DNA of 39,941 nucleotides from a virus. This document shows positions 8,846 through 15,629 of the stretch, piece after piece. The notes under the pieces were generated by a model. The model saw nothing but the letters and a program-made list of their open reading frames with translations. It had not been told where the DNA came from and did not search any database. Numbering within the stretch: position 1 is the stretch's first letter; the number at the start of each line of letters is the position of its first letter. Both the position numbers and the translations under genes were made by a program. The DNA is taken from positions 1-39,941 of the IMG/VR virus record IMGVR_UViG_3300038696_000046. One strand, 5' to 3'.

Positions 8846-9087
8846 CCTCTTGTATCATCCCCGCTTACGCTATCCGCTAACTTTACGTACATTATAGACC
8901 CTGTTGTGCCAAGTAAATCTAAATATATCCCGCCACTGACCGAAGATACCATATTCTCGGGCGACCCTGAGCCTGTGATTGCAATTCTGCTCTCCATTTG
9001 CTCCATAGCCGTTCTACCCTCTGTGTTAAGAACGCCGCCCCCGTCTAAAAAAGGTCGTGTTTTAGGTAGTCCGTCAATCTTAGGCAT
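8830..9087 (-). CDS. Small virion-cluster protein, 85 aa, unknown
   Basis: The ATG at 9087 lies just inside the end of the gp10-like gene and is preceded by AGGA. The product opens MPKIDGLPKTRPFLDGGGVL and ends in a beta-rich stretch (GSIMYVKLADSVSGDDTRGWELV). Its place, directly after gp10, is that of the tail needle gene gp26 in P22, but it is far too short and has no coiled coil, so it is not an ordinary needle. It could be a small tail-tip plug or adaptor. I do not recognise the family. Confidence 0.55.
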   Translation of the reverse strand: MPKIDGLPKTRPFLDGGGVLNTEGRTAMEQMESRIAITGSGSPENMVSSVSGGIYLDLLGTTGSIMYVKLADSVSGDDTRGWELV

Positions 9088-10558
9088 TTCCTGACCCTTG
9101 TTTATACTTTAATTCTAGCCCAAATATGCGACGTTTTACTGAATCGCTTATTTCTACCTTAAATATGCAGAACCGACTCACCCGCCCGTTCTTATGCCAA
9201 ATCTGTCTGACTTTACGGTTTCCCGCCGCGCCTAAATAACGTGTGCGCGGGTTTTCAAAAGTTGCGCCGTCCCTGCTTATGGATAAGCGTATTTCTGGGT
9301 GTGTCGTAGCACGGTTTCCGACGCCTGACTCACACAACACTTCAATAGACGGCAAGCTGAAACTGTTGCCTAAATCGTAAAGCGGTGAAGTGGTGAAAAA
9401 ACTAATTAACGGTAGTTCGTACTCCGTATATACGTTTTCGTCTATCTGACCAATACGACCGTCTTCGGTGTCGCCTAAAAACAGTTCGTTGTAGGCGCTA
9501 ACTACGGATTGAATACGGCAACGTCTTGTCACACGTCTATCGCTACTAATTACTTGGCTTTCTCGCTCATGCCATCTTTGTGTTGCTACGTCGTAGATAA
9601 ACGTCCAAGCGTTGCTTGAGAACGCAATAAACTCATGACCCCGAACGCTATATGCCCAACTAAACACGCCTGCTAAATCTTCGGCGCTAAGTTCCGCAAA
9701 TTTGTTATCAATAGCTGTAGTGCTTATCTTAACGGGTTCACTACCCATAAACGCCAAGGCTACTGGCTGTTCATTTTCGCCGTTACCTACCCAATAAACT
9801 GTGTCGCCTAACTGCCTGACAGAAAAAGGACATGCACATCCTCTAGTCAATACAAAACCGTTTATACGCTGAAAGGGTACTCCCGCGCCACCAATGTTGC
9901 GGAAAGTTTCAGTGGTTTGTGTACCTAAAAGGTAAAGTTGATTCTTATATACGAAAGGGGCAACGATACCGTCGGGGTCGGCTTCTGCGGTGAAAAATTG
10001 CAGTGCGTTCCAATTTAAACCGTCGTTAATGCCACTAACAATGGCTTTTTTGTCGTCAGTCGTCACAATGAAGTAACTGTCTAAGAAAACTACTTGCTTA
10101 GGTTTACCATTAGCAGTAAAACCCGCGTCATTAATAGCTTTGAACTGGTCGTTAGCAGTAGGCTCGTATATGTACCCCTGCCCATCGCTGTTTATGATAA
10201 TTAGCTGTCTACCGTTATCCGCTAGTGAGCAAAGACCTTCACCTTCTACCTCCCCTAGCGTTGTAGTGGTGTATTCAACACGCCCACCAAACAAAATGTT
10301 TCTGTCTAACCTAAATAGACCGTTGCCGTTAACGAAGTAAGGTTGACCGTTAAACACCCAAGCGCCACGATTCTTATCTGCGGCTTTTCGACTAGTAATA
10401 CCTACTTGAACAGACCCTTGCACTTCAAACAAACTTTCGCTTTTTAGCGCGGCGGCTTGCGGTAGATTAGGGTAAAAATTCACACACCTCTGATTTGAAA
10501 ACGGTAGTGAATCCGAGGCGTAAAAGCCACCCCCAATAGGTATAGACACGTTAGGCAT
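9080..10558 (-). CDS. Packaged-DNA stabilisation / tail hub protein, P22 gp10-like
   Basis: This 492-aa protein resembles gp10 of P22 (472 aa), which binds under gp4 to close the portal channel and carry the tail spikes. It opens MPNVSIPIGGGFYASDSLPF, then NQRCVNFYPNLPQ, the opening pattern of this family (a start on quantities to be checked, then residues that set up a beta-propeller-like body). Repeated strands with G(E/D)G and DG turns follow, including LADNGRQLIIINSDGQGYIYEP. It ends KRRIFGLELKYKQGSGNA. The order gp4-like, insert, gp10-like supports the call. The start at 10558 is 1 nt beyond the stop of the preceding gene. Confidence 0.78.
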   Translation of the reverse strand: MPNVSIPIGGGFYASDSLPFSNQRCVNFYPNLPQAAALKSESLFEVQGSVQVGITSRKAADKNRGAWVFNGQPYFVNGNGLFRLDRNILFGGRVEYTTTTLGEVEGEGLCSLADNGRQLIIINSDGQGYIYEPTANDQFKAINDAGFTANGKPKQVVFLDSYFIVTTDDKKAIVSGINDGLNWNALQFFTAEADPDGIVAPFVYKNQLYLLGTQTTETFRNIGGAGVPFQRINGFVLTRGCACPFSVRQLGDTVYWVGNGENEQPVALAFMGSEPVKISTTAIDNKFAELSAEDLAGVFSWAYSVRGHEFIAFSSNAWTFIYDVATQRWHERESQVISSDRRVTRRCRIQSVVSAYNELFLGDTEDGRIGQIDENVYTEYELPLISFFTTSPLYDLGNSFSLPSIEVLCESGVGNRATTHPEIRLSISRDGATFENPRTRYLGAAGNRKVRQIWHKNGRVSRFCIFKVEISDSVKRRIFGLELKYKQGSGNA

Positions 10559-10559
10559 A

Positions 10560-12152
10560 TTAGGAAGTCCTAAGTATTAGCTGATTAACTTGGATGTTAT
10601 CGGTAGTACTATTGTTACCTACAAATATCTCTATAAAATCATCGGTAGATAAATCTACACCCCATGTTAAAGCTACCGCTCCCGCTTCGCCGTTATCAAC
10701 TTCACGTTGTACTGTGCTTGCCGCAAGAACCGTGTTGTTAACCGCAATAGCCGCCGTTAGTATACGACCATTACCGCCATTTTGCTGAAAACTTAATGTG
10801 GCGTCTATACGAACAAACCTATCGCGCTTACCTTTGTAAGTAATACGTCCGTTTGCATTAGTTTCGTAAAGTTGTACGCCTGCGGGAGAAAAGTTACCAT
10901 TAACCGCAACTGGCGTGCTTGTCGCTGTGATTGTTGTTGTCGCCTGCGCATTTAAACTGACAATCGCGTGAGGTTGGGTATCTGCAAGGATATTTACTGC
11001 GTCAAAATCCCAACCCGCGTCGCTATTCGAAATAGTGTCTAAAGCAACCATACCTCCTTTTACCGTTACAAACGATACATATCCTATAGTCTCTAGCGCC
11101 ATGTTGTCGCCGCCAGCCAGCCCTTTTAAAAGTGTTTGACCTATAACGGTTGATAAAAATTGAAGGTTAATAATACTAAATGCTGAAAATTCAGCCGTGG
11201 ATAAATCCAAAAACACGTTTGTATCTGATGTAGTGTTTAGGCACGTCCAGTTTTCAATTACTAACCGTCTATTAGTGATGCTTGGTGAAAACTCAAAACC
11301 ATCACCCGTATGTAACTCTACAAGTATGTCGTATATATCTACTAAAGGTTTTGCTAACACACCAAAATCTTTTACCTCGGTAAAACGAACCCAACGAAGG
11401 GTTAGCCCCCCTGTTGAATTGCCCGTGGTGTCAATAAATTGACCGTTAGGACAAGAGATACTAATTTCTTTTATGACTTGCGCACCTTGACCGCAGGTAA
11501 ACATTGTCCCTGTGCCTGTGTAAGTCAAAGTGTTTATACGGTTATCAACTGAGCGAACAACCGTGTTCTGACTTAGTATAAAACGATTTGTAGTGCTGAT
11601 AGAGTTACTAATCAAGTAATCCGTATCGTTCGCCAGCGTAATTACACCACTAACAGGGTTAGGGAAGTCGCTTAGTTCATTTACTATAGTTGTGCTGTTA
11701 CTTACCGCGACTTGCGTGTTGTCGATAGTTATAGAGTTACTTTCTTGCGTGACTTCTATGCCGTTACCCGCTTTGATGCGCCTAAACTGTATCGTATCCG
11801 ATGTGTTGCTAGGGATAATCGCCGCGCCTGCGTCACTGTTGCCTGAGTTAGAAACCTGCATAGCGATAGTAACCGCGTTAAGTGGCGAAACCTGCACCGT
11901 AATGCCTGCCCCTCCTTGAACACCTCGTAATTCGTAATCGGGTGCTGAACCCTGCAAGATTGGTGTTGCATTATTACCGCCGACACTATTTAGCGTACCA
12001 GTGACGCCTAAGCTGTTAATAATATCGGCTAATGTGGTGCGATATAGTGTGTTATTTTGAACAATAGGAAGTTGGTCGCTGTTAGCAACATCCTCTTTAC
12101 CTAGCGCGTTAGCTAGCTGTTCAGGTATTGTCTTACATCCCATTGGAATCAC
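10560..12152 (-). CDS. Beta-rich appendage/decoration protein inserted between gp4 and gp10
   Basis: This 530-aa protein begins with GTG at 12152, or with an ATG at 12143, overlapping the gp4-like gene. Residues 1-60 hold a GKEDVANSDQLPIVQNNTLYRTTL motif typical of phage appendage anchors. Residues about 70-150 have GAGITV and GNGIEVTQ strand repeats. Residues 160-400 look like a right-handed beta-helix with short turns (NDTDYLIS, NRFILSQNTVV, IDTTGNSTGGLTLRWVRF). The last 120 residues, from YETNANGRITYKGKRDRFV to LILRTS, look like a TNF/C1q-type jelly roll as found at the ends of fibres. P22 has no gene here. It may be a second receptor-binding or head/tail decoration protein. The fold is inferred from sequence pattern only. 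Confidence 0.55.
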   Translation of the reverse strand: MIPMGCKTIPEQLANALGKEDVANSDQLPIVQNNTLYRTTLADIINSLGVTGTLNSVGGNNATPILQGSAPDYELRGVQGGAGITVQVSPLNAVTIAMQVSNSGNSDAGAAIIPSNTSDTIQFRRIKAGNGIEVTQESNSITIDNTQVAVSNSTTIVNELSDFPNPVSGVITLANDTDYLISNSISTTNRFILSQNTVVRSVDNRINTLTYTGTGTMFTCGQGAQVIKEISISCPNGQFIDTTGNSTGGLTLRWVRFTEVKDFGVLAKPLVDIYDILVELHTGDGFEFSPSITNRRLVIENWTCLNTTSDTNVFLDLSTAEFSAFSIINLQFLSTVIGQTLLKGLAGGDNMALETIGYVSFVTVKGGMVALDTISNSDAGWDFDAVNILADTQPHAIVSLNAQATTTITATSTPVAVNGNFSPAGVQLYETNANGRITYKGKRDRFVRIDATLSFQQNGGNGRILTAAIAVNNTVLAASTVQREVDNGEAGAVALTWGVDLSTDDFIEIFVGNNSTTDNIQVNQLILRTS

Positions 12153-12615
12153 CGCCGCCAGAGTTACCGCAAGGATTTACATCCTCACAACATGATGGAT
12201 AGAAAGGGTCGTTAGGATATGACCCTACTGAGTATTCGTTGCCAGAACCAATAGGTAACGTAGAAGGGAACGCGACTTTACCGACATTTACGCCAAGGGT
12301 TTCCATAACGCGCAAACCTTCTCTAGCGTTATTAGCCAGTGATGCGCTAATCGGTATGTCGTAGCCTGTTGCAAGTCTTACCGCTAGGTTATACACCATA
12401 CCTTCTACTGCACCTGCGGGTACAGTAACAGGGTCGTTAGGAGCATCAACAAAGGTATAGCCAAGTTTCACACCGTCGGCATCTAAAGCCGCCATCATTC
12501 GGTTAAGAAACCGTATGCCCGTATTTAACTCTACGGCGGGTAAAGTTTGCTCGTCTGCCTGTACTGTTAGTTCAGACAGCGCATCGCGCACTATAGTACC
12601 TGCTGTTTCTACCAT
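12133..12615 (-). CDS. Tail accessory factor / head-closure protein, P22 gp4-like
   Basis: This 160-aa protein matches P22 gp4 (166 aa), the adaptor that binds the portal ring after packaging. It has the family features: an N-terminal helix (VETAGTIVRDALSELTV), the LNTGIRFLNRMMAALDADG segment, then YNLAVRLATGYD, followed by a flexible Gly/Asn/Ser tail. P22 gp4 also has muramidase activity; I cannot see whether that holds here. The tail contains a Cys-rich piece (SCCEDVNPCG) that is unusual. Start ATG 12615 follows a short gap after the Lys-rich 63-aa gene, with a GGAGTAAATC ribosome site. Confidence 0.78.
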   Translation of the reverse strand: MVETAGTIVRDALSELTVQADEQTLPAVELNTGIRFLNRMMAALDADGVKLGYTFVDAPNDPVTVPAGAVEGMVYNLAVRLATGYDIPISASLANNAREGLRVMETLGVNVGKVAFPSTLPIGSGNEYSVGSYPNDPFYPSCCEDVNPCGNSGGGDSNGM

Positions 12616-12618
12616 GAT

Positions 12619-12810
12619 TTACTCCAAAGTGTATTTTGTACCGCTTTTGGTCTTGCCTTTTTTGGGTTTTTTGGATGTTTTAGCTGAATTTTTAAAATCT
12701 TTGTTGCTAGGAGCGCCTTTTGAGCCTTTTTTACGCATACGTTCGTCAGAACCGTTCTTTATGCGCTTACGTTTAGCATGTATGTTTGCGTATAAACCTT
12801 TCTCAGCCAT
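12619..12810 (-). CDS. Small Lys-rich virion-cluster protein, 63 aa
   Basis: This is a highly basic protein (roughly 40% Lys+Arg) with no hydrophobic core, opening MAEKGLYANIHAKRKRIKNG and ending KKGKTKSGTKYTLE. The GGAGTAAATC ribosome site ahead of its ATG at 12810 is the same as the one ahead of the gp4-like gene, so the two leaders are duplicates. It could bind packaged DNA or the acidic scaffold. The opening resembles small phage proteins encoded beside head genes, but I do not know a function. Confidence 0.6.
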   Translation of the reverse strand: MAEKGLYANIHAKRKRIKNGSDERMRKKGSKGAPSNKDFKNSAKTSKKPKKGKTKSGTKYTLE

Positions 12811-12813
12811 GAT

Positions 12814-13047
12814 TTACTCCAACATACCCGTAGTGTTGTTAGGCAAAGGTACGCTTTTCATGCGAGCGTTAACTTTTTGGCGAGCTTTTTGCGCAATTTT
12901 CTTTTTTGCTTTCTCAGCCATGTCTTTTTTGCGCTTTTTCTCAGCCGCTTCCATTTCTTTTTTAGCCTTGCGAGCTTTGCGCTTGTCTCTCATGTCAGAA
13001 ATAGCCTCTACATCTAGGTTAACACCTGTAACATTGTAATTAGGCAT
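12814..13047 (-). CDS. Small Lys/Ala-rich coiled-coil protein, 77 aa
   Basis: After MPNYNVTGVNLDVEAISDMR the protein is one continuous basic helix of Lys, Arg, Ala and Glu (residues 20-65), ending SVPLPNNTTGMLE. The N terminus resembles the opening of the 438-aa ejection protein (NxNGLNVDVG), which hints at a shared docking peptide. It follows the coat gene in the late operon. A ribosome site AAGGGG lies about 11 nt upstream of the ATG at 13047. A nucleic-acid-binding or assembly role is a guess from charge. Confidence 0.6.
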   Translation of the reverse strand: MPNYNVTGVNLDVEAISDMRDKRKARKAKKEMEAAEKKRKKDMAEKAKKKIAQKARQKVNARMKSVPLPNNTTGMLE

Positions 13048-13079
13048 AATATACCCCTTGTTAATTGCGTTTATACGCT

Positions 13080-13286
13080 TTAAGAGCGTGAACGTCTACG
13101 ACTTTTGACAGGTTTAGGTTCTACGGTTTTAGCTTTTTCTACCGCCTCTACTTTAGCAACTGCGGCTTTTTTAGTGCCTGCGTCGTCTAAACGCCACCCG
13201 TCTTTAATCATAGCTTCTGCCGCACCTTCGATGTCATTGACCTCGATAGACCGACCACCATCTTTATAGAAAGTAATTTTATTCAT
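13080..13286 (-). CDS. Small protein with basic C-terminal tail, 68 aa
   Basis: The open frame extends to 13328, but its first 14 codons would be made from the terminator hairpin, so the ATG at 13286 (MNKITFYKDGGRSIEVND) behind an AGG is chosen. The N-terminal half is a compact alpha/beta piece with EGAAEAMIKDGWRLDDAG, like small phage proteins encoded after the major capsid gene. The C-terminal half alternates Lys/Ala/Val and ends in SRRRSRS. It may bind the capsid interior or DNA. It is the first gene after the coat terminator. Confidence 0.6.
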   Translation of the reverse strand: MNKITFYKDGGRSIEVNDIEGAAEAMIKDGWRLDDAGTKKAAVAKVEAVEKAKTVEPKPVKSRRRSRS

Positions 13287-13304
13287 AGTATACCTGATAA
13301 ATAG

Positions 13305-13326
13305 AAAAAAGCCGCCCGAGGGCGGC
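13305..13326 (-). terminator. Rho-independent terminator after the coat gene
   Basis: On the minus strand a GCCGCCC/GGGCGGC stem with a 2-nt turn is followed by six T (13310-13305). It begins 14 nt after the coat stop. Placed inside the late operon, it would lower expression of the tail genes relative to coat. Confidence 0.85.
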
Positions 13327-13339
13327 AAGGGGTGACAAA

Positions 13340-14614
13340 TTACTCTATGCCGTAGCCTAAACCCGCAAAGAACGGATTATAAGTTACAAACGCAGGAAGT
13401 AAGTCAAAACGTATTTTCTGCGTGTTAGCATCACCATCTGCGTACTTAGATACGCGAATAGAAATGTTATCTTCTGTAGTAGCAACAGTATCGGTGCTGT
13501 AAAGCTTAGGTAGCTTAACAGTCGCCATGCCGTATGCTTGTCTATGGAAGAATAGGTTAGGCTGTGCTGTGAAGCCTGCCGCACCTAATACAGTGATTAC
13601 GTCGCCAGAAACCACAGGAGTAGTAGTTGTGTTGTACTGCCCGTTAGCCTCGTTAATCGCCGCACCTGCAATGACGATTGTACCTGCACCCGAACCGTTT
13701 AAGGTTACGTCTTCGGTAACCGTACCACGGAATTTAACTTGCGCACCAGATTGGTCAACGAAAGCTAAACGAGTAGATTGGTTAAGGTAGAAACGACCTG
13801 CAACTTCGACTACTGAGCCTGCACGAATAACCGCGTCAGCACTCAAACCTGAAACTTGAATGCTTTGCACCATTGTGTCTTTGTGCGCAACGTAAGTTAC
13901 CACAGGGTTAGCCGCAACAGTACCCGCACGGCTTGATAATGTAGCATCATCAGATAAAGTGCTTAGCGTGTTGCACGACACTGCGTTCATGCCGCCGAAA
14001 CTAGAGCTAATCTGCGCACGTTCCCATGCAGTACGAACAAGTGAGTCAGAGGCGTTTAAACCGTTCTGAGCATCAGCAAGTTGTGTAGTGGTGAACGGGT
14101 TCATTAGGTAGTACAAATCGTTATCCATCGGTACGCCGATAGAGTTCATCAATGCACCAGCATATGCTACGTCAGACCATGCATCAACCGCAGTTCCAGG
14201 AGTTCCAACAGATAAGTTAGCGTTGTTGCGCATATACGACGCAAGAGAAGTCTCAAGCGTAGTAACTGCACGGGTAGCCATCGGCGCTAAAATCTTCTCA
14301 ATTTGGTCAGACTCTAATGCTTCTTCGATGTTTTCCCACTCGGTAGATACAGTGATGTAGTCCTGCACAGTCGCAGTCGCTTTACCAGAGATGATGTCTG
14401 ACTTATCACGACCAGAAATGTCACCACTAGGTGTACGGTCTGCATTGTAGTCATGTGGGCGTTTAACCGACACTTGACCACCTGTTGACGGCGTAAAACG
14501 CCCTTGAATTAACTGTGTATCAACTGCTTTAGTTACACAACGTGAAGATTCAAATTTTTCTAAGAAGACTTTTGCAAGGTCTTCTACTGTATTACTACTA
14601 AAGTTATTAGCCAT
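13340..14614 (-). CDS. Major coat protein, P22 gp5-like
   Basis: This 424-aa protein is close in length to P22 coat (430 aa). The opening MANNFSSNTVEDLAKVFLEK, the early VDTQLIQGRFTPSTGGQVSVKRP segment, and the later EWENIEEALESDQIEKILAP helix fit the P22 coat family with an HK97 core. It forms the capsid shell. It lies directly after the scaffold gene and has a clear upstream site (GAGTAAATC) 10 nt before the ATG at 14614. A strong terminator follows, as expected for the most abundant product. Residues about 220-340 contain GSGAGTIVIAGAAIN and similar beta turns, which may be the inserted domain. Confidence 0.9.
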   Translation of the reverse strand: MANNFSSNTVEDLAKVFLEKFESSRCVTKAVDTQLIQGRFTPSTGGQVSVKRPHDYNADRTPSGDISGRDKSDIISGKATATVQDYITVSTEWENIEEALESDQIEKILAPMATRAVTTLETSLASYMRNNANLSVGTPGTAVDAWSDVAYAGALMNSIGVPMDNDLYYLMNPFTTTQLADAQNGLNASDSLVRTAWERAQISSSFGGMNAVSCNTLSTLSDDATLSSRAGTVAANPVVTYVAHKDTMVQSIQVSGLSADAVIRAGSVVEVAGRFYLNQSTRLAFVDQSGAQVKFRGTVTEDVTLNGSGAGTIVIAGAAINEANGQYNTTTTPVVSGDVITVLGAAGFTAQPNLFFHRQAYGMATVKLPKLYSTDTVATTEDNISIRVSKYADGDANTQKIRFDLLPAFVTYNPFFAGLGYGIE

Positions 14615-14624
14615 GATGATTTAC

Positions 14625-15491
14625 TCACTCAAATTTAGCGCCACCTGTCAGGGGAAATCTATCCTTACTGTTGGGTGAACCACCTTTTAATCGTGTGTTA
14701 GGTGGGGGCGCATTAGATTTACGTTTACGCGGGTTAAGCTTAGGCTTAACCTTGCGTTCTATGTATAACGCGGCAGTGATAGGGTCTGAGTGAGCAATTT
14801 CTAATAAATCCTCAACGTTAGTGGCTAAATATTTAGTGATTGCCGCGCCGTTTTCATCCTTTAGGATGTGCATAACTATGGAATCATCTAGCCCAACTTG
14901 AGAAACTACTTGCCCTGCTTTCGCTAACTCGTCTTTAGATATGCCCAACTTTTCCGCTCGGGTAGCGTATGTCTGCGCTACCGTTTGCAACTCCTGCGCT
15001 TTTTGCACTTGAGTTTGTTGTTCCATATATTGACGTGTATTTTCTTGCGTTTGTACTTGTTGTTGCCAATTTACGCGGTCTGTTATCGCTTTGTCACGAG
15101 CCTGTATAGCCTGTCTAAACGCTTCCTCTGACACCATATCAGGGTCGGGTAGCTCAGGTATTACAGGTTCTTGCTTCTGCAACATTTGACTTTGTATTTT
15201 GTTCAACTCGTCTAAACGATCTTGCGCAAGCTTTTCAGCCTCTTTTCGCTTTCGCGTTAGCTCACCAAATCGTTCCTCGACTTTGGATCGCGCCGCACCT
15301 TTTTCTTCGTGACTGCCCTCACTAGCGGATTCTGACCCCGCAGGTTGTTCATCTTCAACCTCTGCAACTTCATCTTCAAAATCATCCTGTTCTTCTTGGA
15401 TGTCGTTGCTTTCCAGTTCAACATCGTTATCGTTTTTTCCGATGTCATTATCATCACGGTCAAACGATACACCGAGTTTGTTTTCTGCCAT
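14625..15491 (-). CDS. Scaffolding protein
   Basis: This 288-aa protein (P22 gp8 is 303 aa) lies between portal and coat, the usual scaffold site. It starts with a very acidic region (residues 10-65, Asp/Glu-rich, EEQDDFEDEVAEVEDEQP), continues with a long charged, Gln-rich helical part, and ends in a basic helix-turn region (KVKPKLNPRKRKSNAPPP). A basic C-terminal end is what binds coat in P22. Scaffolding directs procapsid assembly and leaves before DNA enters. It ends just upstream of coat, so their levels are linked. Confidence 0.78.
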   Translation of the reverse strand: MAENKLGVSFDRDDNDIGKNDNDVELESNDIQEEQDDFEDEVAEVEDEQPAGSESASEGSHEEKGAARSKVEERFGELTRKRKEAEKLAQDRLDELNKIQSQMLQKQEPVIPELPDPDMVSEEAFRQAIQARDKAITDRVNWQQQVQTQENTRQYMEQQTQVQKAQELQTVAQTYATRAEKLGISKDELAKAGQVVSQVGLDDSIVMHILKDENGAAITKYLATNVEDLLEIAHSDPITAALYIERKVKPKLNPRKRKSNAPPPNTRLKGGSPNSKDRFPLTGGAKFE

Positions 15492-15548
15492 TTCTAGCCC
15501 CTTAATAGGTCACCTTGATATAGCTCAAGTCGCTGTTGTTAAATTAAA

Positions 15549-15629
15549 TTACTTTTTACTGCCTTTTTTACTACCTTTTTTGCCGCCGCCTTTTTTGCCG
15601 CCGCCTTTTTTATTTCCACATCCCGCCAT
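15549..15629 (-). CDS. 26-residue Lys/Gly repeat peptide
   Basis: The start codon overlaps the portal stop as TAATG (15631-15627), so translation is probably coupled. The product opens MAGCGNKKGGGKKGGGKK and continues KGSKKGSKK. It contains only one Cys and one Asn outside Lys, Gly, Ser and Ala. Such a peptide would be unstructured and strongly basic, able to bind DNA or the acidic scaffold. It is too short for ordinary gene calling. The coding evidence is the coupled start, the placement and the repeat in steps of three bases. Confidence 0.6.
   Translation of the reverse strand: MAGCGNKKGGGKKGGGKKGSKKGSKK

Noticed and set aside
12515-13039. Plus-strand frame of 174 aa
   Set aside because: It is a shadow of the Lys-rich minus-strand genes (AAA codons read as TTT), giving a false Phe/Leu-rich membrane protein.
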